This document shows, piece by piece, positions 28,704 through 36,158 of a stretch of DNA of 64,000 nt. This DNA comes from Streptomyces sp. A1277 (lineage in GTDB: Bacteria > Actinomycetota > Actinomycetes > Streptomycetales > Streptomycetaceae), in the NCBI RefSeq assembly GCF_004795015.1, contig NZ_SSBI01000015.1, positions 1-64,000 of the forward strand, given 5' to 3'. The translations under genes and the position numbers were made by a program. A model generated the notes under the pieces. It had not been told where the DNA came from. It did no database searches and saw nothing but the letters and a program-made list of their open reading frames with translations. Within the stretch, counting starts at the first letter, position 1, and the number at the start of each line of letters is the position of its first letter.

Positions 28704-28739
28704 GGTGTCGTGCCCCTTGCCCTCAAGGGGCACGACACC
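28704..28739. repeat. Perfect 15-bp inverted repeat with 6-nt loop
   Basis: Left arm GGTGTCGTGCCCCTT (28704-28718), loop GCCCTC, right arm AAGGGGCACGACACC (28725-28739). It is very stable. It may be a bidirectional terminator, or a recombination/mobile-element end. No U-run follows on either strand. Confidence 0.7.
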
Positions 28740-29030
28740 CCGCCCGTCAGATATCCCGGAAGAGACCAGCTAGTGCGGCGACCTGCCGCGATGAGCGGTT
28801 GGCGGCCGCTGACCTGCGCGAATGACCCTTCGGCCATTTCACGTTCGTGCCGCTTGATGGGGCCGGAAGACCCAGAAAAGTCCCAGGGGACTCCCAGGGC
28901 TGCCGGGCGCCTTTCGGCTCTGTACGGCAGTACGGGTTCGTCGAACCGCCTCGTTTCCAGCGCGGGCGGTGGAGCCTGGATGTCGAGTGGCTGGCGCTCG
29001 GCCGATACCTTGCGGGATGGTGGGGTCCTG

Positions 29031-30173
29031 ATGATCGACGACGATTCTGCGGTCGCTGATGGCAGTGAGCCGGCAGCGACCGCTAACCCTCGGACGCCGT
29101 ACAATGAGAGGCCCGTCGCGCGGGCCCGGCGGGCGAAGGCTCATGAGCTGATCGAGCGGCTCGTCGCCGAGGGCCGCGTTCGGATCACCGACCCTGATGA
29201 CGACGAGGTCACGGAGTGGCGGCGTGTCGTCAACTACGCGAAACGGCACGGCCTGGAACCAGCGGGCAAGCGCATCGAGAAGGTTCCGTACGGTGGGCCG
29301 GGGCTGGAGCTGTTTCTTGCGGATGGCCCGCACCCCAATGCGCGGAGTCAACGGCCGAAGGAAGGCGGGGATCCGGTTCCCGTTCCCTCACGGCTGGGGA
29401 GCCTCCATCCGATCGTGACCGCGCTCAAAGACGACGAGCGCCGGCTCGTGATGCCGTCCGGGCTCCGCCGAAGGTCGCTTCTTCTGCTGCAGGGACTGTC
29501 GGCTGAAGCGGTCCGGCGAGGGTACGAGGTGCGGAAGGCCCACTCGTTCTTCCACCCACGCGAGGGTGGAGTGGACATTGCTGTCGACGGCCTCCCTTAC
29601 ACCGTCAGTGTCAGGCAGGAGTTCCCGCAGTCCACGGATCCCGACCGCTCCTCTCGCCTCGTCGTGGAGCTCGCTCATGGCCTGACCGACCGGCCCGGCC
29701 GCTGGCGAGATCGGAAGACCCGGGCGCTCGAAGAGGCCCTGGACGCGGTCCTTGGAGAGATCGAGGTACGAGCGGCACAGGAAGCTCGGCGCAGGCAGGA
29801 CGAGCAGCAGGCCGTTATGGAACGCGAAGTCCGCTGGCGAGCCGCGATGAAGGTGGCGAAGGAACAGGCTGTTCGAGAACAACTTGCCCAGGCCCTACGG
29901 CAAGAGGCCGGGCGCTGGCAGGAGTCTGCTGCCCTCAGTGCGTACTGCACGGCATTGGAACGTCGTATTGGCGAGCTTCACGGAGTCGTGGACGAACCGA
30001 CTTTGAGCCAAGCCCGTCGCTGGCTGGGGTGGGCAAGGGCGTACGTGAGGTCGATTGACCCCTTGAGTGAGCTTCCGAAGATGCCGGATGCACGCGAACC
30101 CACGCCGGAGGAACTCAGGCCACATCTCAGCGGATGGAGCCCTGACAGGCCGGAACGGCGGGGCGGTCGGTGA
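29031..30173 (+). CDS. Hypothetical actinobacterial protein with coiled-coil
   Basis: 380 residues, no recognised domain. The start is ATG 29031 (MIDDDSAVADG) behind a G-rich SD; an in-frame extension further upstream lacks coding character and crosses the hairpin. Residues about 35-100 are charged (RARRAKAHELIERLVAEGRV). The middle has YEVRKAHSFFHPREGGVDIA and a beta-like VDGLPYTVSVRQEF. Residues 230-320 are strongly helical and rich in Arg, Glu and Gln (EIEVRAAQEARRRQDEQQ), so a coiled coil is likely. The VDIAVDGLPYTV core could be a degenerate nuclease fold, but I cannot show a catalytic triad. The family seems common in Streptomyces. It has no operon partner here. Confidence 0.75.
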   Translation: MIDDDSAVADGSEPAATANPRTPYNERPVARARRAKAHELIERLVAEGRVRITDPDDDEVTEWRRVVNYAKRHGLEPAGKRIEKVPYGGPGLELFLADGPHPNARSQRPKEGGDPVPVPSRLGSLHPIVTALKDDERRLVMPSGLRRRSLLLLQGLSAEAVRRGYEVRKAHSFFHPREGGVDIAVDGLPYTVSVRQEFPQSTDPDRSSRLVVELAHGLTDRPGRWRDRKTRALEEALDAVLGEIEVRAAQEARRRQDEQQAVMEREVRWRAAMKVAKEQAVREQLAQALRQEAGRWQESAALSAYCTALERRIGELHGVVDEPTLSQARRWLGWARAYVRSIDPLSELPKMPDAREPTPEELRPHLSGWSPDRPERRGGR

Positions 30174-30659
30174 CGCGCGCATGAGCAGGTCGCCGACCTG
30201 CTGCCGGTGACGTCGCACGTGGAGTGCGTGCGTGAAGTGCGTGGTGATCTTGGAGCCTGCAGCGAGGGGGCTCTGACCTGCTGTTTCCCTGGATTGCTAA
30301 AGATCGCCGGTGGTTCCTCGGCCTGTTCTCCAAGGCGCCCACCACCCGCCGCCGCGTCAAAAGGGGCGGCCGCTACGGCACATCAGAGCGAAAGACCATG
30401 GGTGAGACTGCGCGCCCGCCTGGTGGAGGTGGTGCAGAAGGTGAGGCGCTCGGTTGCTCCGTGGAGGCTTCACCACCAAGACCCGCCAGTGCCGACGGGC
30501 GTCGCCGCGTGCTTTCACTGCTGCTGCTGACGGCGGGCAGGCGGGCGGACTGCACGCGGTTTGAGCCGGTCAGGCAGTAAGCCGAGAAGGCAGGTCAGGC
30601 CATCGGCACCACCGAGAAACACAGGTCAGCGGCCCTTGTGTGCCTACCGGCCGCGGAGA

Positions 30660-30695
30660 GTGCTCGTCTCCCGAGTCGACTCGGGAGACGAGCAC
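30660..30695. repeat. Perfect 36-bp palindrome
   Basis: GTGCTCGTCTCCCGAGTC is followed directly by its reverse complement, with no spacer, giving 18-bp arms. It sits in a non-coding region between the hypothetical gene and the catabolic cluster. It could be a regulator or recombinase site, or a hairpin end. Confidence 0.85.
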
Positions 30696-30990
30696 CTGTA
30701 GTAGACGGGCCTGTTTCGAAATGCTTGTACTCGCCGGCCTTTGCGGCGACGGATACGGGCCCGCAGTATCGGCCGTGGAAGAGGACGGCGGGCGCGGATG
30801 CGTCGCCCCGCTTCGCCTGGCTCGCGTGATGCGCCCCTTGGTCCGGCCGCCGCTTGAGAGCGGCTTCTGCCCACTCGCAGGCTTCCTGGCCGGCGTCCCC
30901 TGGTTCTTGGCGTGGGGCGCCGTCAGGGGGGTTGCGACGGCGAGGCGAGGAGGTCCCGGGAGGGGTTTGAAACCCGTCTCATCAGAACCA

Positions 30991-31020
30991 TTGACGAAAA
31001 TATATATACCTTCGTATATT
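30991..31020 (+). promoter_or_regulatory. Sigma-70-like promoter of the flavin hydroxylase gene
   Basis: -35 TTGACG (30991-30996), 18-nt spacer, -10 TATATT (31015-31020). The AT-rich spacer stands out in this GC-rich sequence. The start codon follows at 31081. Confidence 0.65.
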
Positions 31021-31023
31021 CCT

Positions 31024-31039
31024 TGTGGCGTGCGCCACA
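31024..31039. promoter_or_regulatory. 16-bp operator-like palindrome
   Basis: TGTGGCG-TG-CGCCACA, perfect 7-bp arms, placed just downstream of the -10 box where a repressor would block transcription. A 14/16 match occurs at 38267-38282 in the divergent promoter region of the transport/catabolic operons, suggesting a common regulator, possibly the MarR at 32246. Confidence 0.6.
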
Positions 31040-31080
31040 CCTGATCGCGGAGCTACACCGCGGAGCCGAAGGGAATTGCT

Positions 31081-32214
31081 ATGAGCCGAGGTTCGATCCT
31101 GATTGTCGGTGGAGGCATTGGCGGTCTCGCGACAGCTATCGCCGTCCAGCAGAAGGGCTACGACGCGACGGTCGTCGAGCTCCACTCCGACGTCCACTCG
31201 TCTGTCTACGGCGTCGGCATCATCCAGCCGATGAACGCTCTGCGGGCGCTCGACATGATCGGCTGCGCCCAGGACTGCATCGCGGCCGGCTACCCGGCCA
31301 AGCGCTGGGGTGGTCTCTACTCGACCGACGGCACCTTCATCAAGGAGATGCCGGGCACGCCCGTTCCCGGTGTCGACCTGCCTCCGATGAACGGCCTCAC
31401 CCGTCCGAAGCTGCACGAGATCCTGACCTCTCGCGCCGTCGAGGCGGGCGTGACCATCCGTTACTCGACGACCTTCGTGGAACTCAAGGACGACGGTGCC
31501 GGCGTCGACGTCAGCTTCACCGACGAATCCACCGGTCGCTTCGACATCGTCGTCGGTGCCGACGGCGTCTACTCCAAGACCCGCGGCTACGTCGTCGAGG
31601 GCGAGGTCGCGCCCTACTACATCGGCCAGTCGGCCTACCGCGTCAACATCCCGCTCCTGCCCGAGATCGACAGCATCATCCTCCAGGCCGGCCCCGAGGG
31701 CATGGCCGGTCTCGTCCCGATCGGCAAGGACCTGGCCTACCTCTTCTACAACGCCCACATGGAGAAGCAGGCGCCTGACTCGGGCATGGACAGTGCCGAG
31801 AAACTGCGCGAGTACCTCGCGCCGTTCGGGGGCTTCATGGGTCGCATCCGCGACGAGTTCATCACCGACGACTGCGACATCGTGCTGCGGCCGGAGGAGT
31901 CCCTGATCGTAAACGCCCCGTGGCACAAGGGCCGCATCGTCCTGATGGGCGACGCCGTCCACGCGATCACGCCGCACCTCGGACAGGGCGCCGCCCAGGC
32001 GATCGAGGACGGCGTCGTGCTCGCCGACTGCCTTGCCAAACGGGACGACATCGAGGCGGCCTTCGCGGAGTACACCGACCGCCGCTTCGAGCGCTGCAAG
32101 CTCGTCGTCGACACCTCGCTCGACATCGCGGAGTGGGAGATGGGCCGCAAGCCGGGCTTCGACAACATCGCAGCCACTGATCACGTCCTCGAGGTCATGG
32201 CCCAGCCGCTCTGA
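31081..32214 (+). CDS. FAD-dependent aromatic hydroxylase
   Basis: 377-residue group A flavoprotein monooxygenase. Dinucleotide-binding LIVGGGIGGLATAIAVQQKG lies at the N-terminus, the DG motif VVGADGVYSKTRG lies mid-chain, and the second FAD motif VLMGDAVHAITPHLGQGAAQ lies near residue 290. Such enzymes hydroxylate phenolic rings using NAD(P)H and oxygen. It stands behind its own strong promoter and palindromic operator, and a MarR gene follows in the same direction 31 bp later. The substrate is unknown; it may feed the DUF3500 cluster next door. Confidence 0.9.
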   Translation: MSRGSILIVGGGIGGLATAIAVQQKGYDATVVELHSDVHSSVYGVGIIQPMNALRALDMIGCAQDCIAAGYPAKRWGGLYSTDGTFIKEMPGTPVPGVDLPPMNGLTRPKLHEILTSRAVEAGVTIRYSTTFVELKDDGAGVDVSFTDESTGRFDIVVGADGVYSKTRGYVVEGEVAPYYIGQSAYRVNIPLLPEIDSIILQAGPEGMAGLVPIGKDLAYLFYNAHMEKQAPDSGMDSAEKLREYLAPFGGFMGRIRDEFITDDCDIVLRPEESLIVNAPWHKGRIVLMGDAVHAITPHLGQGAAQAIEDGVVLADCLAKRDDIEAAFAEYTDRRFERCKLVVDTSLDIAEWEMGRKPGFDNIAATDHVLEVMAQPL

Positions 32215-32245
32215 GCTGTGCCGCCGCGCGCGGCGGTTCGTTACG

Positions 32246-32731
32246 ATGAGCGAGATGAGCCTTCCCTCTCACCAGCGTGAGCTGGCCGACGTCCTGCGCG
32301 AGCTCGGGTGGACCGTCCACCGACGGTCGCCCGAGCGTGCGGGCGTCGGCCCGATCCCGACCACCGAACTGGTACTGCTCAAGCAGGTCATCGACGCGCC
32401 GGGATCCACCGTCGGTGAGTTGGCACAGGCGCTGGGACTGCGCCAGCCCAACGTGAGCGCGGCGATCCGGGTCCTGGCCGGTCGCGGCTTCGTGGTCAAG
32501 GAGACCAGTCCCAAGGACCGTCGCATCACGCTGGTCAGGTCAACCGCACTCGGGCGCTCGGAGCACGAGGCGATCGCGGACAGCTGGGCAGGGCCGATCC
32601 AGGAGGCCCTGGAGGGGCTCAGCGCGGATCACCAGGCGGCGATCGAGCAGGCCACGGAGGCGCTGGCGGCTCTCCACGAACGCCTCCAGGCCCTCGATCC
32701 GGGCGGGGCGCAGACCGGGGCCTCGGTCTGA
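32246..32731 (+). CDS. MarR-family transcriptional regulator
   Basis: 161 residues. Winged-helix pattern: TTELVLLKQVIDAPGSTVGE, LAQALGLRQPNVSAAIRVLA (recognition helix) and the wing KETSPKDRRITLV. MarR proteins are usually repressors released by phenolic ligands. It follows the flavin hydroxylase and probably binds the palindrome at 31024-31039. ATG 32246 was chosen; ATG 32255 is possible. SD is weak. Confidence 0.88.
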   Translation: MSEMSLPSHQRELADVLRELGWTVHRRSPERAGVGPIPTTELVLLKQVIDAPGSTVGELAQALGLRQPNVSAAIRVLAGRGFVVKETSPKDRRITLVRSTALGRSEHEAIADSWAGPIQEALEGLSADHQAAIEQATEALAALHERLQALDPGGAQTGASV

Positions 32732-32794
32732 AGCGTGTGGCAGAAGACTGTGTCCGGGCGGGGCAGGGCCGGGTGTGCGGTGGTCCTGATGACG

Positions 32795-33130
32795 CGACGA
32801 GGAAGATGCTGCGCATGTGAGCGACAGCCTGGACCGCGTGATGGAGGCCGCTGCCGCGCCGCCGGCAGCCGCCGAGGATCTGTACTGCTTCATGCAGGCA
32901 AGGGCGTGTTCGACGCCGGCCCGCATCCGTCGAAGCGTCTTCGCACCGGTCGGCCGGACCGGAGACCCGCCATGCCTTTGCCTCGGCGGTGTCGCCGGGA
33001 ACGGGCCGGGCCGCGGCAACCACGAGTTTCGTGTCCGCGTCGATGACGACCGCACGTTCGCCGAGCACCGGCAGGTGCGTGACGAGGCCCCGGCCTTCCG
33101 GTCGCGGACCTTCCGCACGTTCGGCGGCTT
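32795..33130 (-). pseudogene. Relic of an IS5-group (DDE_Tnp_4-like) transposase
   Basis: The minus strand reads, in changing frames, VRDRKAGASSR, then VVIDADTKLVVAAARPVPG with AEAKAWRVSG, then RRMRAGVEHALACMKQ, then GLHHAVQAVAHMRSIF. These are the ordered blocks of a DDE transposase (second Asp region, then the DDE Glu/R-V-E-H region). Frame jumps and a deletion between the blocks show it is dead. It marks a former insertion inside the catabolic region, between the MarR gene and the DUF3500 operon. Confidence 0.7.
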
Positions 33131-33156
33131 GCTCGCGCTTGCTCGCGCTTGCTCGC
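33127..33156. repeat. 10-bp tandem repeat, three copies
   Basis: GCTTGCTCGC is repeated three times head to tail, followed by a diverged fourth unit (GCCTGGTCGC). It abuts the transposase relic. Confidence 0.8.
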
Positions 33157-33227
33157 GCCTGGTCGCGCCAGATCGCCGGGCGGCCCGTGAGCGTCGGCCC
33201 GGCGATCGACTTTGTTTCACGCGTCGG

Positions 33228-34436
33228 TCAGTGCTTCACGTAGACCTCTGGGACGTACCACCCTCCGGTCTCGAGCGGGGCGTCCTCGGTCGGCCGGTTC
33301 GACACCAGCCGGCGCCGCAGGTGCCGGCCGTCCGGGCCGTGCCGCGCGTAGTGGTCGAGCAGCAGGTCGTGGCCCAGGTCGTTGTTGAGGTCACGCCAGA
33401 TGGCGTGGACGTGCTGGCCGGCGGCCACCGCGTTGTCGGCCTCGACGAGCAGGTCACGCGTGGAGATCCGATAGTAGTGGGCGGTGTTCGCCTCGCGTCC
33501 GCCTGCCCAGGCGAAACGGATGTCGCACGGGTCGGCCGCGAGAATCTGTTCGCGATACTGCTGGGACAGCTCGTCGGGACCGGTCTCCACGTAGTAGAGG
33601 AGGAGGTCGCGTACGGCGTCGAGCTGATCGCCTGTCAGGTCGGCGCCGCTGATGCCCGACGGGTCGGCCTTCACGAAGCGCAGGCGCTCGCGGTCCTCGT
33701 CGGTCGTCTCGTAGCCGACGATCCCGAGGTCGACCCAGTCGGGCCATTCCTCGGCGCCGACGAGGGGAACTTGACGGGTGACGAAGTCGGCGGGCGCGAC
33801 ATCGTGGATGACGGCCTGCTCCTGCGCGTCAGGGGTCAGCGAATGCAGGATCGCCAGAGCCCGGCGCTCGTTCTCCCCGAGCGCGTCCAGCACGCCGGCG
33901 CCGACGGGCTGCGCGCCCATCGCGAGCGGCGTGACGGTGAGGTAACGCTGTGCAACGACCGTGTAGTTGAGGGACAGGTGGTGGCCGATGACCCGCCAGC
34001 CCCACGTGTCCTCGAAGCCGGGCCGGCCCCAGAAGCTGAACCAGTAGCCCTCGGGGTCGCGGAAGTTGCCGGCGAGGACGCCGAAGCCGCGGTCCAGCAC
34101 CTCGATCTCGCGCAGCATGTTCTCCGTGGCCATCACGGAGAGCGCCTGGCTGTAGCCGCGCATGCTGAGGCCCGCCTTGAGCAGCGTGTGCGCGATGACC
34201 TTCTGGTGCCGGTCGAGCGCGTGCATCGGGATGCCCGCCCGGTCGGGCTTGGGGATGAAGTCCCAGTCGACCCGGCCCGGAGCGTCCATGTCGGGCACGA
34301 TCGCCGCGGCCTTCAGGTCGGGGCGGAGCGAGTCGAGCAGCGTCCAGGTGGCGAAGAGCATCCGCTTGATGGTGACGGGTGCCTCGTAGGTCACGGGGCC
34401 GGGTGAGGAGCTGCTGGGGTCGGGCAGGTGCGTCAT
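33228..34436 (-). CDS. DUF3500 family protein (copy 1)
   Basis: 402 residues. The family core is visible: YWFSFWGRP, then TWGWRVIGHHLSLNYTVV, with REANTAHYYRISTRDLLVEAD and a C-terminal HVHAIWRDLNNDLGHDLL. DUF3500 has no function that I can cite. A second member lies at 43393. The pair of His in GHH and later H-x-H residues could form a metal or catalytic site, which is a guess. It is the last gene of the minus-strand operon that also encodes a RidA-like, a FAH, an NTF2-like, a flavin hydroxylase and a dienelactone-hydrolase-like protein. It starts at ATG 34436, 10 nt after the RidA stop. Confidence 0.88.
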   Translation of the reverse strand: MTHLPDPSSSSPGPVTYEAPVTIKRMLFATWTLLDSLRPDLKAAAIVPDMDAPGRVDWDFIPKPDRAGIPMHALDRHQKVIAHTLLKAGLSMRGYSQALSVMATENMLREIEVLDRGFGVLAGNFRDPEGYWFSFWGRPGFEDTWGWRVIGHHLSLNYTVVAQRYLTVTPLAMGAQPVGAGVLDALGENERRALAILHSLTPDAQEQAVIHDVAPADFVTRQVPLVGAEEWPDWVDLGIVGYETTDEDRERLRFVKADPSGISGADLTGDQLDAVRDLLLYYVETGPDELSQQYREQILAADPCDIRFAWAGGREANTAHYYRISTRDLLVEADNAVAAGQHVHAIWRDLNNDLGHDLLLDHYARHGPDGRHLRRRLVSNRPTEDAPLETGGWYVPEVYVKH

Positions 34437-34446
34437 GGTCACTTCC

Positions 34447-34833
34447 TCAGTCGCTGAGCACTGCGAGCAGTTCGCAGTGGACGACGGCGCCGCGGCCGAG
34501 GCGGGCCGCGACCGCCTGCCGAGCGGGGCGGTTGGCAGGGTCGGGGAACATCGCCAGCCACTCACGGTTGAGTGCCTCGCGGTCGTCGGGGCCGGCGAGG
34601 TGGAACGTCATCTTGAGGATGTCGTCCGTCGTGCCGCCGAGTTCGGCCATCAGCGTGCGGACGTGGGCGAAGACGTGCGCGAACTGCTGGTCGGCGTCGG
34701 GCGCCATCTCGCCGGTCACCGGGTCGCGACCGGTGATGGCACCGGTCGCGACGAACGGGCCGATGCGGCTGGCGGCCGGGATCGGGTTGACGTGGCTGAA
34801 CCCGGGGAGGTCGATGCTGGTGCGGATGCTCAT
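34447..34833 (-). CDS. RidA/YjgF-family deaminase
   Basis: 128 residues, the usual RidA length. PFVATGAITGRDPVTGEM, DADQQFAHVFAHVRTLMAEL, DILKMTFHLAG and RPARQAVAARLG follow the family plan (the usual RpaR Arg is kept in PARQ). RidA proteins hydrolyse enamine/imine intermediates; a branch of the family deaminates 2-aminomuconate in 2-aminophenol-type pathways. Here it sits 6 nt after a FAH-family gene and 10 nt before a DUF3500 gene, so a pathway role with a nitrogen-containing intermediate is a reasonable inference. Housekeeping RidA function is less likely given the operon. Confidence 0.88.
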   Translation of the reverse strand: MSIRTSIDLPGFSHVNPIPAASRIGPFVATGAITGRDPVTGEMAPDADQQFAHVFAHVRTLMAELGGTTDDILKMTFHLAGPDDREALNREWLAMFPDPANRPARQAVAARLGRGAVVHCELLAVLSD

Positions 34834-34839
34834 GGCCGC

Positions 34840-35691
34840 TCAGCCCTCGGCGATGACGCGGTTCTCGATGTGGCCGAGGCCCTCGATCTCCGCGCGGACG
34901 ACGTCGCCGGTCTTGAGGAACCTGCCCTGCGGCGCGCCGATGCCGGCCGGCGTGCCGGTGGCGAGGATGTCGCCGGGCATGAGCGTGAAGACCTGCGAGA
35001 GATAGGCGATCTGCTCGTAGATGTCGTGGATCATGTCGTTCGTCGGCCAGTCCTGGCGGACCTCGCCGTTGACGCTGAGGGTCATCCGCAGGTCGTGCGG
35101 GTCGGCGATCTCGTCGTCGGTGGTCAGCCAGGGGCCGATCGGGCCGTGGGTGTCGAACGACTTCCCGAGCGTGAACGTCGGTGACCTCTTCTGCAGCCAG
35201 TCGCGGACCGACACGTCGTTGGTGACGAGATACCCGGCGATGACCGAGCGGGCGTCCTCGACGGACACGTGCTTGCAGCGTTGGCCGATCACCACGCCGA
35301 GCTCGATCTCGTAGTCGAGGGCGTCGGAGATGTTGGGCTTCATGATGCCGTCGTAGGGTCCGGCGATGCAGGAGACCTGCTTGTTGAACCACATCTGGTA
35401 CTCCGGTACCGGGATGCCCGCGGCACGCGCCTCCTCGGCGTGCTCCTTGTAGTTCATGCCGATGCCGAGGTACTTCTGCGGGTTGTCGATCGGGGCCTCG
35501 AGGACCACGTCGGCCAGTGCGTACGACGGGCCGCCGGCCGCGAGGATCTCGTGCTTCAGCGAGGGCAGCAGGGGCAGGATCGACCGCAGCGACGTGCCCC
35601 CGACGACATCGGAGATGTCGGTGACCCGGTCGCCGTCGACACGGCCCAGCCGCGTCGGCCCCTCTGCGGTGTGGAAGCGTGCGATCTTCAC
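34840..35691 (-). CDS. Fumarylacetoacetate hydrolase (FAH) family protein
   Basis: 283 residues. Metal-binding ExE in LDYEIELGVVIG, TNDVSVRDWLQKR, KSFDTHGPIGPWL, and the C-terminal signature PGDILATGTPAGIG. Family reactions include acylpyruvate hydrolysis, 2-oxoacid hydration and decarboxylation on 2-oxo-enol acids. The start is GTG 35691 behind AGGAGG, overlapping the NTF2-like stop by 4 nt (GTGA). In this operon it probably handles a ring-opened oxo-acid. Sequence alone does not separate hydrolase from decarboxylase or hydratase. Confidence 0.9.
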   Translation of the reverse strand: MKIARFHTAEGPTRLGRVDGDRVTDISDVVGGTSLRSILPLLPSLKHEILAAGGPSYALADVVLEAPIDNPQKYLGIGMNYKEHAEEARAAGIPVPEYQMWFNKQVSCIAGPYDGIMKPNISDALDYEIELGVVIGQRCKHVSVEDARSVIAGYLVTNDVSVRDWLQKRSPTFTLGKSFDTHGPIGPWLTTDDEIADPHDLRMTLSVNGEVRQDWPTNDMIHDIYEQIAYLSQVFTLMPGDILATGTPAGIGAPQGRFLKTGDVVRAEIEGLGHIENRVIAEG

Positions 35692-36158
35692 TGCTGCTCC
35701 TCCTGAGCGATCCTGTCGAGGCCGGCCTTCTCCTCGGCGGTGGGGCTCCAGACGTGCTCGCCGTCCGGGGTCATCTGGAAACTGACGAAGCGCCAGGCAC
35801 CGTGCTCGCAGCGCCGCAGTACCTGGATCACCTGGCCGGCGACCGTGCGCTCGGAGCCGTCCGGACTGCCGAGACGGTTGATCAGACGGCCCGTCATGAT
35901 CGCGACGTCGCCGATCACACGGATGGTCAGATCGCCCCGGGTAACGCCCTTGTAGGGCGCGCGGGTGGCGACGTGCTCCAGGAGCTGGGCCTTCGTGTGG
36001 GTGAGGCCGGGCGCGTGGGTGTGGATCAGTGACTCGTCGTACAGGTCGCGCAGGGTGTCGAGGTCGATCTCCTGCAGCGCCTGCTGACGGCGCTCCTCCA
36101 CTTCGAGGATCGCCGCGCGCGTGGCCTCGTCGGCGAGGACAACCGGGGCGACGGTCAT
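35688..36158 (-). CDS. NTF2-like/SnoaL-type protein
   Basis: 156 residues with the cone-fold pattern of NTF2-like proteins: ERRQQALQEIDLDTLRDLYD, LIHTHAPGLTHTKAQLLEHV, IRVIGDVAIMTGRLINR and a terminal WRFVSFQMTP. Members include small-substrate isomerases, dehydratases and cyclases as well as non-enzymes. HTHAPGLTH offers candidate catalytic His residues. The ATG overlaps the upstream flavin hydroxylase stop (ATGA), and the stop overlaps the FAH start. It therefore probably works on the same intermediate. Confidence 0.8.
   Translation of the reverse strand: MTVAPVVLADEATRAAILEVEERRQQALQEIDLDTLRDLYDESLIHTHAPGLTHTKAQLLEHVATRAPYKGVTRGDLTIRVIGDVAIMTGRLINRLGSPDGSERTVAGQVIQVLRRCEHGAWRFVSFQMTPDGEHVWSPTAEEKAGLDRIAQEEQQ

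Larger units (their letters stand above)
28190..29030. other. Mostly non-coding stretch between RT locus and hypothetical gene
   Basis: Apart from the ATPase relic (28388-28510) and the strong hairpin (28704-28739) no supported gene is visible. Overlapping frames in both directions stay open but show no recognisable motifs. Confidence 0.4.
30174..31080. other. Intergenic region with palindrome and promoter
   Basis: No supported gene in 900 bp. It holds the perfect palindrome at 30660-30695, an AT-rich promoter region (30991-31020) and an operator-like palindrome (31024-31039). A plus-frame stretch near 30280-30380 (FPWIAKDRRWFLGLFSKAP) may be a relic of unknown origin. Confidence 0.5.

Noticed and set aside
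28296-28733. 145-codon minus frame as a gene
   Set aside because: Out of frame with the recognisable ATPase relic and without motifs or SD.
30963-30975. GGGTTTGAAACCC as a tRNA T-arm
   Set aside because: No cloverleaf, no CCA-side acceptor pairing and no anticodon arm around it; just a short palindrome.
32817-34406. 529-codon plus-strand frame
   Set aside because: Antisense to the transposase relic and DUF3500 copy 1; no motif and composition of a shadow.
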